Notes: generated by a model not told the origin, from the sequence alone. Numbered from the stretch's first letter, positions 8,830-18,176 are shown. The stretch: DNA of 64,000 nucleotides from Blastococcus sp. PRF04-17 (GCF_023016265.1 NZ_CP095412.1:3410001-3474000); one strand, 5' to 3'. Numbers and translations are program-made.

Positions 8830-9330
8830 ATGCTCGAGGTGTTCACCGCAGCGGCTCCGCGACCCGAGCTGGCCGAAAGGCTCGGGATCTTCGCGCCGCT
8901 GATCGGCAGCTGGGATCTCCGGGTCGAGGACGTCGCGCCGGACGGCGCGGTCGAGGTGAGCGACGGCGAGTGGCACTTCGGCTGGGCACTGGACGGACGG
9001 GCGCTCGCCGACGTCTGGCTCAGCCCCTCGCGCGCCGCCCGGGCCGCCGGTGAGCGCGACGGCGAGTGGGGGCTGAGCCTGCGCTTCTGGGACGAGCAGC
9101 TGGGGGCCTACCGGTCCACGTGGCACGGCCCGCTGCGGGGCTGGGTCATCCCGTTCTCCGCCCGGCCCGCCCACGGCGGCCTGGAGCTCGCCGGGGAGCG
9201 CGATGGTGTCCGGCTCCGGTGGATCTTCTCGGACGTCACGCCGACGTCGTTCCGATGGCGGGCGGAGGAGGCCGAGCCGGGTGCGGAGTTCCGGGTCCGC
9301 CAGCGGTTCAGCGCCACACGCGGCCAGTAG
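8830..9330 (+). CDS. Hypothetical protein (DUF1579/lipocalin-like pattern)
   Basis: A 166-residue protein rich in Trp and alternating beta-type sequence (GSWDLRVEDV, EWHFGWALDGRALADVW, RFWDEQLGAYRSTWHGPLRGWV, WIFSDVTPTSFRWRAEE). This resembles small beta-barrel proteins that begin with a 'G.W' motif, such as the DUF1579 group. The ATG at 8830 follows the divergent membrane-protein gene by about 80 bases. No catalytic residues or export signal are evident. The family match is by pattern only. Confidence 0.65.
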   Translation: MLEVFTAAAPRPELAERLGIFAPLIGSWDLRVEDVAPDGAVEVSDGEWHFGWALDGRALADVWLSPSRAARAAGERDGEWGLSLRFWDEQLGAYRSTWHGPLRGWVIPFSARPAHGGLELAGERDGVRLRWIFSDVTPTSFRWRAEEAEPGAEFRVRQRFSATRGQ

Positions 9331-9365
9331 GGGGCAAGGCGACCGACGGGGACTACATTGCCCGG

Positions 9366-10330
9366 GTGCCCCGCGTCGCCCGCCCCCCGATCGGCTACGC
9401 GCTGACGCTGGCCGCCGCCGCGTTCTTCGCGGTCAACGGCACCGTCTCCACGCTGGCCCTGCAGGCCGGCATCGCGCCGACGCGGCTGACCGCGCTGCGC
9501 TGCACCGGCGCCGCGCTGGGCCTGCTGCTGGTGCTGGCCGTCATCGCGCCCGGGCGGCTGCGGATCACCTGGCGGGAGGTGCCGTCCCTCGCCGTCTTCG
9601 GCGTGGTCGGCGTCGCGCTCACCCAGTTCCTCTACTACGTGGCGATCGGCCGGATGCCGGTCGGGATCGCGCTGGTCTTCGAGATGACCGCGCCGGTCTT
9701 CATCGCCTTGTACGTGTGGCTGGTGCGCCGCGAGGAGGTGCGCAGCCGGCTCTGGCTCGCCCTCCTGCTCTCGCTGTCGGGGCTGGTGCTGGTCGCCGAG
9801 GTCTGGCAGGACGGCGGTTCGCTCGACCTGGTCGGCGTGCTCGCCGCGCTCGTGGCGGCGGTGTGCCTGGCGACCTACTACCTGATGGGTGAGCGGGCGA
9901 CGGTGACCCGCGACCCGGTGACGCTCACCTGCTGGAGCTTCGTCGCCGCTGCCGCCTTCTGGGCCGTTGCCGCGCCCTGGTGGCAGTTCGACACCGGGCA
10001 GCTGGGCGAGCGGGTGCCGATCTCCGTCGGCTCGGTGGAGCTGCCGCTCTGGCTGCTCGTCGCGTGGATCGTCGTCCTCGGGGCGATGGTGCCCTTCTGG
10101 CTGTCGATCGCCGCGTTGCGTCACCTGCCGCCGACCACCGCGGGGCTGGTCGCGACGATCGAGCCGGTGTTCGCGTCGGTCGTGGCGTGGCTGTGGCTCG
10201 AGCAGGTGCTCTCGGCCTGGCAGGTGGCGGCGGCGCCGTCGTCCTGACGGGGATCGTCCTGGCCCAGACGGCCCGGACCGCACCGGCGCCGACGCCCCTG
10301 CCCGAGACCCCGGCCGCCCTCTCGAGCTGA
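9366..10330 (+). pseudogene. EamA/RhtA-type drug-metabolite exporter, one frameshift
   Basis: A ten-helix DMT-superfamily transporter of about 321 residues after repair, with two EamA repeats (about residues 10-140 and 155-295). Starting at GTG 9366 the frame reads PPIGYALTLAAAAFFAVNG through to LWLEQVLSAWQVAA. Just after this, near 10222-10236 in a GGCGGC run, the frame is lost, and the final helix (AVVLTGIVLAQTAR) continues in another frame to 10330. The length is 3n+2, so one base seems missing. Similar proteins export amino acids or metabolites; the substrate here is unknown. Confidence 0.78.
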
Positions 10331-10372
10331 GTGGAGTGGGAGGGGCGCACTTTCCGCGCCCTCCCACTCCAC
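10331..10372. terminator. Bidirectional hairpin terminator
   Basis: Arms 10331-10348 (GTGGAGTGGGAGGGGCGC) and 10356-10372 are complementary with one bulged G. The hairpin starts directly after the EamA stop and ends nine bases from the convergent siderophore-binding gene stop, so it can serve both transcripts. Confidence 0.8.
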
Positions 10373-10381
10373 TACGGGCGC

Positions 10382-11383
10382 TCAGCTGACCTTCTGGGCT
10401 TCGCCGAGGTAGCCGGCCAGCTCCTCCATGTAGGCCGCCTGGGCGACGTAGTCGGGCCCGATGTACTTCCAGGGGTACAGCTGGCCGGCTTCCACGGCCG
10501 GGAGCAGCGCGGCCGTCGGCTGGGCGGCGATCTCCTCCGGCGTCATGCTGAACCGCAGCGAGTAGAGCAGGACGTCGCTCGGGTGGTTCGGGACCTCCTC
10601 CCAGCCGACGGAGTGCCAGAAGTAGCCGTCACCGCCCGGGTCGACGAAGGTCACGCCGAGGTCCTGGTACAGCTTCAGCTGCGGGTCGTCGGCGGCCTTG
10701 GCCATCCACCAGCCGTCGGCCTGGGTGGCGAACACCGGCAGCACGCTGACGCCGCTCTCGGCGGCCGCGGCCAGCTCCTCGGACGCCGCCTCGAAGTCCG
10801 CCCGGGCCTCGGCGACCTCGCCGTCCTCGGTGTCGACCCCGAGCGAGGCGGCCAGGTCGACCACCCGCTCGATGACGTCGGCGGCCGAACCCCGATAGGC
10901 GATGGTGACGATCGGCGCGATCTCGGCGACCTGCTCCTGCTGCGCCAGGTCGTTGAAGCCGTAGCCCGCGGCGTCCTCGGCGATCTCCCCCGACGAGTCG
11001 GCGGGGTAGATCGTCGTGACGATCAGGTCGGGCGCTGCGGCGGCGAGCGCCTCGAGGTCGATCTCGCCGTACGCCGAGCCGACGATCGCGACGTCCGAGA
11101 GGTCCCTGCCCTCGAAGGCGACGTCGTCCTCGGCCGAGGTCTGGCCGAAGGTCGCCACCGGCTCGATCCCGTAGTTCCAGAGGGAGGCGGTCAGGTCGTT
11201 GAGCCCGGCGATGCGCGTGGGCACCTCGTCCAGCTCGACGGTGATGCCCAGGTCGTCGGTGAACTCCCAGCCCGTGTCGGCGGCGGTCTCGGTGGCGGTG
11301 TCGTCCGTGGCGCAGGCGCTGACCCCGACGGTCAGGCCCACGGCCAGGAGGCCGCCGAGCAGGCGGCGAGCGGTGCGGTGCAA
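10382..11383 (-). CDS. Iron-siderophore ABC transporter, substrate-binding lipoprotein
   Basis: A FecB/FepB-type periplasmic-binding-fold lipoprotein of 333 residues that captures ferric siderophores at the outer face of the membrane. It has a signal peptide with lipobox VSAC (cleavage before Cys ~24), then the two-lobe TroA/FecB fold with VPTRIAGLNDLTASLW near the start and AAAPDLIVTTIY at the hinge. It lies on the same strand as the ATPase and permeases but is separated from them by 90 bases that carry an IdeR/DtxR-like box, so it probably has its own iron-repressed promoter. The siderophore is not predictable. Confidence 0.93.
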   Translation of the reverse strand: MHRTARRLLGGLLAVGLTVGVSACATDDTATETAADTGWEFTDDLGITVELDEVPTRIAGLNDLTASLWNYGIEPVATFGQTSAEDDVAFEGRDLSDVAIVGSAYGEIDLEALAAAAPDLIVTTIYPADSSGEIAEDAAGYGFNDLAQQEQVAEIAPIVTIAYRGSAADVIERVVDLAASLGVDTEDGEVAEARADFEAASEELAAAAESGVSVLPVFATQADGWWMAKAADDPQLKLYQDLGVTFVDPGGDGYFWHSVGWEEVPNHPSDVLLYSLRFSMTPEEIAAQPTAALLPAVEAGQLYPWKYIGPDYVAQAAYMEELAGYLGEAQKVS

Positions 11384-11427
11384 CGGAACTCCCTCGGGTC
11401 AGGGATGCATGATCATCCCGATCGGAG

Positions 11428-11446
11428 GAAGGTTAGCCTGCCCTAA
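11428..11446 (-). promoter_or_regulatory. IdeR/DtxR iron box upstream of the siderophore-binding gene
   Basis: On the minus strand the 19-mer TTAGGGCAGGCTAACCTTC matches the DtxR/IdeR consensus TTAGGTTAGSCTAACCTAA at 15 of 19 positions, including the AGGCTAACC core. It lies about 45 bases before the start codon, as expected for Fe(II)-dependent repression. Confidence 0.75.
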
Positions 11447-11473
11447 GTTTGCCTCGGAAGGGGGCTCGCGCGC

Positions 11474-12289
11474 TCAGCGCAACCGGCGGACCGGCACCAC
11501 CATCGGGGTGCCGGTGACCGGGTCGGCGAGCACCCGCGCCTCCAGGTCGAAGACGTCGGCCAGCAGGCGTTCGGTGAGCACCTCGTCGGGCGTCCCGGAC
11601 GCGACGAGGGCGCCCTCCTTCATGGCCACCAGTCGCTGCGCGTAGCGGGCGGCCAGGTTGAGGTCGTGCAGCACCACGACGACGGTGCGGCCGCGCTCGG
11701 CGTGCAGCCGGCCGACCAGCTCCAGGACGTCGATCTGGTGCGAGAGGTCGAGGTAGGTCGTCGGCTCGTCGAGCAGCAGCAGGTCGGTGCCCTGGGCGAG
11801 CGCCATGGAGATCCAGGCCCGCTGGCGCTGGCCACCCGAGAGCTCGTCGACGGGGCGCTCGGAGAGCTCGGCCATGTCGGTCCACGCCAGCGCCTCGGCG
11901 ACCACCGATTCGTCGTCCCGGGACCACTGGCGCAGCCAGGTCTGGTGGGGATGCCGGCCGCGGGCGACCAGGTCGGCGACCGTGAGACCCTCGGGGGCGA
12001 TCGGGGACTGCGGCAGCAGCCCGAGGACGCGGGCGACCTCGCGGGTGGGGGTGCGGGCGATGGCCCGCCCGTCCAACAGCACCTGGCCGCTGGTCGGCCG
12101 CAGCAGCCGGCCCAGCGCCCGCAGCAGCGTGGACTTGCCGCAGCCGTTCGGCCCGACGATGGCGGTGAACGAGCCCTCGGTCAGCTGCAGGTCGAGGTCG
12201 CGGACGACGGTGCGCTCGTCGTAGGCGAGGCTGATCCTCTCGGCGGCGAGACGGACCGGTCCCGTCGGGCGCTTGAGCAGTTGGGTCAT
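11474..12289 (-). CDS. Iron-siderophore ABC transporter, ATP-binding protein
   Basis: A FecE/FhuC-type ABC ATPase of 271 residues that powers ferric-siderophore import through the two adjacent permeases. It shows Walker A GPNGCGKST, Q-loop LLPQSP, ABC signature LSGGQRQRAW, Walker B DLLLLDEPT and the switch histidine in VVVLHDLN. The ATG at 12289 overlaps the permease stop as ATGA, showing translational coupling. Longer upstream reading is shadow of the permease gene. Confidence 0.96.
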   Translation of the reverse strand: MTQLLKRPTGPVRLAAERISLAYDERTVVRDLDLQLTEGSFTAIVGPNGCGKSTLLRALGRLLRPTSGQVLLDGRAIARTPTREVARVLGLLPQSPIAPEGLTVADLVARGRHPHQTWLRQWSRDDESVVAEALAWTDMAELSERPVDELSGGQRQRAWISMALAQGTDLLLLDEPTTYLDLSHQIDVLELVGRLHAERGRTVVVVLHDLNLAARYAQRLVAMKEGALVASGTPDEVLTERLLADVFDLEARVLADPVTGTPMVVPVRRLR

Positions 12290-13349
12290 ACGGTCGATCC
12301 CCGCCTTCCGCGGACCAGGAGCCAGAGCAGGTAGGGCGCGCCGATGACGGCGGTCAGGATGCCGACCGGCAGCGCCTCGGGCAGGACGGTGCGCGTGACC
12401 AAATCCGCGCCGACGACGAGGACGGCGCCGAGCAGGCCGGAGGCGAGCAGCGGGGGCCGCGGGCCCCCGGTGAGCCGGACGGCGATCTGCGGCACGACCA
12501 GCGCGACGAAGGTGACCGGTCCGGCAGCGGAGACGGCGAAGGCGATGCAGCCCACGGCGACCAGCACGGTGGCCGCCTGCGCCGGCTGCAGCCGGACGCC
12601 CAGCCCGCGGGCGGTGTCGTCGCCGAACTGCAGGACGGCCAGCACCCGGCTCAGCGCCAGTGCCACTGGCAGCAGCACCGCCAGCGCGATGGCCAGGGGC
12701 GCGGCGTGGTCCCAGGTCCGCGCGTTGAGCGAGCCGGTGATCCAGACGTAGGCCGACGCGGCGTCGTGGATCTCCGCGTTGGTGAGCAGCCAGTCGGTGA
12801 GCGCGGTGCCGATGGACCACAGCGCGATGCCGACGAGCACCAGCCGGTAGCCGTCGATGCCGGCCCGCCACGTGAGCAGGAACAGCAGCAGTCCGGTGCC
12901 CAGGGCGCCGAGCAGCGCCGCGAGCGGGATGCCCAGTCCGGCGAGGCTGCCGCCGCCCCCAGCACGATCGCCGCGACCGCACCGACCGAGGCGCCCATGG
13001 TGATGCCGAGGGTGTCGGGGGAGGCCAGCGGGTTGCGGGCGAAGGTCTGGAACAGTGCGCCGGCGACGCCGAGCGCCAGCCCGACGAGGACGCCGACGAC
13101 CACCCTGGGGGCGCGGAGTTCGAGCACGATGAAGTTCTGCGGCCCCTCGCCGAGGCCGACCACGGTGCGCAGCACGTCGGGGATGCCGATCGGGAAGTCG
13201 CCGCGGCCGAGACTCACGGCCGACAGCAGCACCAGCGCGACGCACGCCGCCACCGGCACGGCGAAGTGCCGCCGGCGCAGGGTGCCGGAGACCGGCCCCA
13301 TCCGGACGACGGTGTGCGGACGCCGCACCGTCGTCGGGGTCGCGGTCAC
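12286..13349 (-). pseudogene. Iron-siderophore ABC transporter permease 2, one frameshift
   Basis: A FecCD-family permease of about 355 residues after repair. It starts at GTG 13349, overlapping the first permease stop (GTGA). The N-terminal half includes LRAPRVVVGVLVGLALGVAGALFQ and the ARNPLASPDTLGI motif characteristic of FecCD. The frame is lost at a run of C (12956-12960; G on the coding strand): adding one G restores LGGGGSLAGLGIPL and the rest, including GRLSRVLA-type and VALVVPQIAVRLTGG segments. It is essential to the operon architecture and looks otherwise intact, so an assembly indel is likely. Confidence 0.85.
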
Positions 13350-14398
13350 AGCGCGACCGTCTTCCGGCGGCGGACCAGTGCGATGAAGAACGGCGCACCG
13401 ACCAGCGCGAGCACGATGCCGACCTGCAGTTCGGCGGGCCGGGCGACGACCCGCCCGAGCACGTCGGCGGTGAGCAGCAGGGCGGCGCCGCCCAGGGCGG
13501 AGCAGGGGACGAGCCAGCGGTGGTCCGGCCCGGTGAGCGCGCGCACGGCATGCGGGACGACGAGGCCGACGAAGGCGATCGGCCCGCACGCGGCTGTGGC
13601 GGCGCCGCACAGGAGCGTGATCGCCGTGAGGCCGACCAGCCGGGCCAGCCAGATCCGCTGGCCGAGCCCGCGGGCGACGTCCTCGCCGAGGCCGAGCAGG
13701 TTCAGGGCGGGGGAGTTGGCCAGGGCGAGGACGAGACCCACTGCGACGAACGGTGCGACCTGCCACGCGACGTCGTCGTTGCGGCCGGCGAGCGAGCCGA
13801 CGACCCAGAACCGGAAGGAGTCCAGCGTCTGCTGGTCGCTGACGAGCACCGCCCGGACCAGGGCGTACATCAGCGCCGACAGCGCCGCCCCGGCCAGCGC
13901 GAGGGTGACCGGCGTGGCCCCACCGCGGCCGGCCGAGCCGATGGCGTAGACGAGCACGGTGCCGGCCAGCGCCCCGAGGAAGGCGAACCAGACGTAGCCG
14001 GCCGGCGTGGTGATGCCGAGCAGGGCGATGGAGAGGACGACGGCGAGGCTGGCGCCCGCGGTGACGCCGAGCAGGCCCGGGTCGCCGAGCGGGTTGCGGG
14101 TGTGGCCCTGCATGAGCGCGCCGGAGACGCCGAGGGCCAGACCGACGAGCAGACCGAGCGCCGTGCGCGGCACCCGGAGCTGCCGCACGATGACGGCCTC
14201 CTCGCTCGCCGGATCGCCCTCCAGCAGGGCGCGCCAGACCTCGCCGAGCCCGATGGACCGGGTGCCGACGGCGATGCTGGCCAGGCAGGCGACGGCCACC
14301 AGGGCGAGGAGGAGCAGCAGCACGCCGAGTCGGCGGGTGCCGGCCCCGCCGCCCCGCCCGGTAAGGGTCGCCGGACCGCGCACATCGGTGGCGGTCAC
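13346..14398 (-). CDS. Iron-siderophore ABC transporter permease 1
   Basis: A FecCD-family permease of 350 residues with 9-10 transmembrane helices. It carries VPRTALGLLVGLALGVSGALMQ followed by TRNPLGDPGLLGVTAGAS, and the EAA-like ATPase contact AFVGLVVPHAVR. It is the first gene of permease-permease-ATPase, each joined by 4-base overlaps. An iron box-like sequence lies 25-45 bases upstream. It forms a heterodimer with the second permease and imports ferric siderophore with the lipoprotein encoded downstream. Confidence 0.96.
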   Translation of the reverse strand: MTATDVRGPATLTGRGGGAGTRRLGVLLLLLALVAVACLASIAVGTRSIGLGEVWRALLEGDPASEEAVIVRQLRVPRTALGLLVGLALGVSGALMQGHTRNPLGDPGLLGVTAGASLAVVLSIALLGITTPAGYVWFAFLGALAGTVLVYAIGSAGRGGATPVTLALAGAALSALMYALVRAVLVSDQQTLDSFRFWVVGSLAGRNDDVAWQVAPFVAVGLVLALANSPALNLLGLGEDVARGLGQRIWLARLVGLTAITLLCGAATAACGPIAFVGLVVPHAVRALTGPDHRWLVPCSALGGAALLLTADVLGRVVARPAELQVGIVLALVGAPFFIALVRRRKTVAL

Positions 14399-14424
14399 GG
14401 GCGGCTCCGAGCGGACAGGGCAGG

Positions 14425-14443
14425 AAAGGAAGGCTTACCTTAC
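14425..14443 (-). promoter_or_regulatory. Probable IdeR/DtxR-like box upstream of the permease operon
   Basis: On the minus strand AGGTAAGGTAAGCCTTCC shares the AGGTAAGCCT half-site with the DtxR/IdeR consensus, but the second half is spaced one base short. It is 27-45 bases from the permease start. It is weaker than the box at 11428. Confidence 0.5.
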
Positions 14444-14452
14444 CTGCGGCAT

Positions 14453-14497
14453 CGGAGTGGAGTGCCAGGGCGCGGATAGTGCGCCCCTGCTACTCCG
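14453..14497. terminator. Hairpin at the 3' end of the glutathione peroxidase gene
   Basis: An imperfect inverted repeat: CGGAGT-GG-AG on the left and CTACTCCG on the right, closing on GGGCGC/GCGCCC around a seven-base loop. It overlaps the peroxidase stop codon and separates it from the iron-transport operon on the same strand. Confidence 0.6.
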
Positions 14498-14987
14498 GTC
14501 GGAGCAGGGATTCGATCGCCGTGCGGATCTCCGGCGCGTCCGGCAGCGTCCGGGGGCGGAACCGGCCGACGACCTCGCCGGACGGGCTCACCAGGAATTT
14601 CTCGAAGTTCCACTGCACGTCGCCGGCCTTGCCCTCGGCATCGGGGGCGGCGGTGAGCCGCTGGTACAGCGGGTGGGCGCCCGGCCCGTTCACCTCGAGC
14701 TTCCCCGTCATGGGGAAGGTGACGCCGTAGGTCGCGGAGCAGAACTCGGCGATCTCCTCGGCCGTTCCCGGCTCCTGGCCCAGGAACTGGTTGCACGGCA
14801 CGCCCAGGACCGTGAAGCCGCGCGGTGCGTACTCCTCGTGCAGCGCCTCGAGCGCGCCGTACTGGGGCGTCAAACCGCACCGGCTGGCCACGTTCACCAC
14901 CAGCGCGGCCGAGCCGCCGGTCAGCTCGCGCACGGTCGTCGGCGCGCCCTGCAGCGTGGTGACGGGGACGTCGAGGAGATCGCTCAT
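14490..14987 (-). CDS. Glutathione peroxidase-family thiol peroxidase
   Basis: A 165-residue peroxidase of the GPx/BtuE thioredoxin-fold family that reduces hydroperoxides. The catalytic residue is Cys at about 37 (NVASRCGLTPQY), not selenocysteine. The second active-site positions are seen in PCNQFLGQEPG and the WNFEKFLV motif. In actinobacteria, which lack glutathione, the reductant is probably thioredoxin or mycothiol (inference). ATG 14987; a single gene ending in the hairpin at 14453-14497. Confidence 0.93.
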   Translation of the reverse strand: MSDLLDVPVTTLQGAPTTVRELTGGSAALVVNVASRCGLTPQYGALEALHEEYAPRGFTVLGVPCNQFLGQEPGTAEEIAEFCSATYGVTFPMTGKLEVNGPGAHPLYQRLTAAPDAEGKAGDVQWNFEKFLVSPSGEVVGRFRPRTLPDAPEIRTAIESLLRPE

Positions 14988-15027
14988 GCGGGCGGCAGCG
15001 CCCTGGGCCCGCCGTTCATTCCGGCGC

Positions 15028-15731
15028 TCAGCGCTTCAGCCGCCGGCTGCCGCCGTGCCAGTCCTCCTGGATGCCGACCTCGCCCGGTGCCACGCCCGCC
15101 GACGCCAGCTGCGGCCGCTCCCGCAGGCTGCGCTTGAGCTCGGCGAAGCCGGGGAAGCGGGCGAGGGCGACGACGTGGTCCCACAGCTCGAGCGCTTCGG
15201 CGGGATCGGGCAGCCGGCTGATCACCGGGCCGAAGAAGGCCGGCCCGTCCGGCGGGGCGAAGTGCAGGATCGGTGTCCCCACGTCCTTGCCGGTCGCCGC
15301 CAGCGCCTCGTCGGTCTCGGCGCGGACCACCTGGTCCCACGACCGGTCGTCCAGCGCGCCGGCGAGCTCTGCCGGCAGCCCGGACTCCGCGAGCGCATCC
15401 GTCACCAGCTCGCGGACGCCGTGGGGCCGGCAGGCTCCTCGTGCTCGTGGAGGCGGCTGCCCAGCGCCTGGTACAGGGGACCGACGGCGCCGGGGCCGTG
15501 CTCGTCCCGGGCCCGGGCGGCCACGCGCAGCAGGTGCAGGCCGGCGGTGTGGCCGGCCTCGTAGTCCGGCGGGAACTGCGCCGCGTAGTCCACATGCGCG
15601 TTGAGCAGCCGGAGGGAGACCAGGCGCCACTCCACGCGGTAGGACCGCTGGGCGGCGACCGTGCGCACCCATTGCGACGTGAGCCACGCGAACGGGCAGA
15701 CGGGATCGAAGTAGAAGCGCAAGTCGGCCAC
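15028..15731 (-). pseudogene. DsbA-family mycothiol-dependent nitroreductase-like protein, one frameshift
   Basis: A thioredoxin-fold DsbA-family protein (similar to mycobacterial Rv2466c) of about 234 residues after repair. From GTG 15731 it begins with LRFYFDPVCPFAWLTSQW; the CPFAW motif carries a single catalytic Cys. The frame breaks at a G run (15423-15426; C on the coding strand): adding one C restores HGVRELVTDALAE and the tail ending ...EDWHGGSRRLKR. The rest is collinear with the family. It lies between glutathione peroxidase and a DUF2237 gene, all on the minus strand, so a redox/stress role is plausible. Confidence 0.78.
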
Positions 15732-15751
15732 GTGCACGACGCTAGGCGCCC

Positions 15752-16150
15752 TCAGCCCAGGTCGCCGATGTCGTCGGGCACGTCGACGGCGTGCTGACGC
15801 AGCGCCTCGATCGGCACGATCTCCAGCGCTGCCTGGTTCGTCGAGGCGAGGACGACGCCCGCCGCGGCACCGGCCTGGTAGGCCTGCAGCCACCGGACGG
15901 CCACCACGCACCACCGGTCGCCGGGCCGCAGGCCCGGGAATCCGTACTCGGGCCGCGGGGTCGTGAGGTCGTTGCCCAGTCGGCGCTGCATCTGCAGGAA
16001 CTCGGTGGAGACCACGGCGCAGACGGTGTGCGACCCGAGGTCCTCCGGGCCGGTGCTGCAGCAGCCGTCCCGGTAGAAGCCGGTGAGGGGCTCGGTCCCG
16101 CACGGCTCGAGCGGGCCGCCCAGCACGTTGCGTTCGGGTTCGGGCTGCAC
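15752..16150 (-). CDS. DUF2237 family protein
   Basis: A 132-residue member of the widespread DUF2237 family, whose biochemical role is unknown. The family landmarks are clear: NVLGGPLEPCG near the start, TGFYRDGCCSTGPEDLGSH with three closely placed Cys, STEFLQMQRRLGNDL, and FPGLRPGDRWCVVAVRW. The GTG at 16150 gives the normal N-terminus. It is divergent from the acetoacetyl-CoA synthetase gene, with about 45 bases between starts. Confidence 0.88.
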   Translation of the reverse strand: MQPEPERNVLGGPLEPCGTEPLTGFYRDGCCSTGPEDLGSHTVCAVVSTEFLQMQRRLGNDLTTPRPEYGFPGLRPGDRWCVVAVRWLQAYQAGAAAGVVLASTNQAALEIVPIEALRQHAVDVPDDIGDLG

Positions 16151-16195
16151 GGGTGCTCCTGGAGTCGGGCGTGGTCCGCGTCCGGACAGGATGGC

Positions 16196-18172
16196 ATGGT
16201 GCGGGTCGTGAGCGAGCCCGAACTCTGGCGCCCCACCGCGGAGAGCATGCACGCCACCCGCATCGCCGCCTTCGCCCGGTGGGTGGCCGAGCGGCGCGGT
16301 CGGGAGTTCGGGGAGCCGGCCGACTACGACCGTCTCTGGCGATGGTCGGTGGAGCACCTGGACCAGTTCTGGGGCGACCTCGCCGAGTGGACCGGCGTCC
16401 TCCCCGGCGTCCCCGACGACCGGGTGCTGACCTCCCGGGAGATGCCCGGCGCCGTCTGGTTCCCGGGGACGACGGTCAACTACGCCGAGCAGGCGCTGCG
16501 CCACGCCTCCGACCACCCGGCGCTGGTGGTCGCGACCGAGGACGCCGCGCCCGTCGAGGTCTCCTGGGCCGCGCTGCGCGCGCAGGTCGGGGCCTTCGCC
16601 GCCACCCTGCGCCGGCTCGGCGTGCAGCCGGGGGACCGGGTGGCCGGCTACCTCCCGAACGTGCCCGAAGCCGTGGTCGCCTTCCTCGGCGCGGCGTCGA
16701 TCGGCGCGGTCTGGTCCTCGTGCGCGCCCGACTTCGGCACCCGTGCCGTGCTCGACCGGTTCGCCCAGATCGAGCCGACGGTGCTGGTCGCGGTCGACGG
16801 CTACCGGTTCGGCGGGAAGAACCACGACCGCCGGGACGTCGTCGCGCAGCTGCGGGAGGCGATGCCCAGCGTGCGGACGACGGTCGCCGTGCCGCGGCTC
16901 TTCCCGGACGAGCTGCCGGACGGCGCACTGCCGTGGGCCGAGGCGGTCGCCGACGAGCAGGAGCCGGAGTTCGCCGCGCCGCCCTTCGACCACCCGCTGT
17001 GGATCGTCTACTCGTCGGGCACGACCGGTCTGCCCAAGGGGATCGTGCACGGGCACGGTGGCGTCGTCCTCGAGCAGCGCAAGCAGATCGAGCTGCACCT
17101 GGACGTCGGCGTCGGCGACCGGCTGTTCTGGTACGCCTCGACCGCCTGGATCATGTGGAACATCTCGACGTCGGCGCTGCTCACCGGCGCGACGGTGCTG
17201 GTCTACGACGGCGCGCCCAACCACCCCTCGCTCGACGCGCAGTTCGCCCTCGCCGAGCGGACCGGCATCACCTACCTCGGCACCAGCGCCGGCTACCTGA
17301 CCGCCTGCGAGAAGGCGGGGCTGCGGCCGGGGGAGAACTACGACCTGTCGGCGGTCCGGGGCATCGGCTCCACCGGGTCACCCCTGCCCGCGGCGGCCTT
17401 CCGCTGGGTCTACGAGGCGGTCAAGTCCGACGTCCTGCTCGGGTCGCTGTCGGGCGGCACCGACGTCGCGACCGGCTTCATCGGCTCGAGCCCGTTGCTG
17501 CCCGTCGTGGCGGGCGAGCTGCAGCGGCCGATGCTCGCCGTCGCGGCGGCCTCCTGGAACGAGGACGGCGAACCCGTCGTCGGCGAGCTCGGCGAGCTCG
17601 TGGTGACCGAGCCGATGCCCTCCATGCCGCTGTACTTCTGGAACGACCCGGGGAACGCTCGCTACCGCGAGGCGTACTTCGAGCCGTGGCCCGGCGTGTG
17701 GCGGCACGGGGACTGGCTGGAGGTCACCGAGCGCGGCACCTGCCTGATCACCGGCCGGTCGGACTCGACGCTCAACCGCGGCGGCGTGCGCATGGGCACC
17801 GCCGACATCTACGCCGTGGTGGAGTCGGTCCCGGAGGTCGTCGACTGCGTCGTCCTCGGGGTGGAACAGCGCGACGGTGGCTACTGGATGCCCCTGTTCG
17901 TGCAGCTGGCGCCGGGGGCGGAGCTGACCGAGGAGCTGGTGGGGCGGCTGGAGTCCGCGATCCGCGAGCAGGCGTCACCCCGGCACGTGCCCGACGAGAT
18001 CATCGCCGTCCCCGGGGTGCCGCACACGCGCACCGGGAAGCGGCTGGAGGTGCCGCTCAAGCGGCTGTTCCAGGGGGCCGACCCAGCGAGGGCGGTCAAC
18101 CGCGGCGCGGTGGACGACGCGGCGTTGCTGGACCACTACGTGGCGCTGGCGAGGGAGCGCACCAGCTCCTGA
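16196..18172 (+). CDS. Acetoacetate-CoA ligase
   Basis: An ANL-superfamily adenylating enzyme of about 658 residues, matching acetoacetyl-CoA synthetase length, which activates acetoacetate to acetoacetyl-CoA using ATP. It has the N-terminal ACAS region (WSVEHLDQFWGDLAEW), the P-loop-like YSSGTTGLPKGIVHG, the GRSDSTLNRGGVRMGTADIY hinge region and the C-terminal catalytic lysine in TRTGKRLEVPLKR. ATG 16196 or GTG 16208 are both possible starts. The downstream acyl-CoA dehydrogenase suggests use of ketone bodies or branched-chain breakdown products. A GGTACC-type palindrome lies directly after the stop. Confidence 0.93.
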   Translation: MVRVVSEPELWRPTAESMHATRIAAFARWVAERRGREFGEPADYDRLWRWSVEHLDQFWGDLAEWTGVLPGVPDDRVLTSREMPGAVWFPGTTVNYAEQALRHASDHPALVVATEDAAPVEVSWAALRAQVGAFAATLRRLGVQPGDRVAGYLPNVPEAVVAFLGAASIGAVWSSCAPDFGTRAVLDRFAQIEPTVLVAVDGYRFGGKNHDRRDVVAQLREAMPSVRTTVAVPRLFPDELPDGALPWAEAVADEQEPEFAAPPFDHPLWIVYSSGTTGLPKGIVHGHGGVVLEQRKQIELHLDVGVGDRLFWYASTAWIMWNISTSALLTGATVLVYDGAPNHPSLDAQFALAERTGITYLGTSAGYLTACEKAGLRPGENYDLSAVRGIGSTGSPLPAAAFRWVYEAVKSDVLLGSLSGGTDVATGFIGSSPLLPVVAGELQRPMLAVAAASWNEDGEPVVGELGELVVTEPMPSMPLYFWNDPGNARYREAYFEPWPGVWRHGDWLEVTERGTCLITGRSDSTLNRGGVRMGTADIYAVVESVPEVVDCVVLGVEQRDGGYWMPLFVQLAPGAELTEELVGRLESAIREQASPRHVPDEIIAVPGVPHTRTGKRLEVPLKRLFQGADPARAVNRGAVDDAALLDHYVALARERTSS

Positions 18173-18176
18173 CCCC

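Noticed and set aside
7574-10330. A genuine pseudogene cluster (thioesterase, membrane protein, EamA)
   Set aside because: Each has exactly one missing base and no other damage, matching the window-wide indel pattern, so assembly error is more likely than decay.
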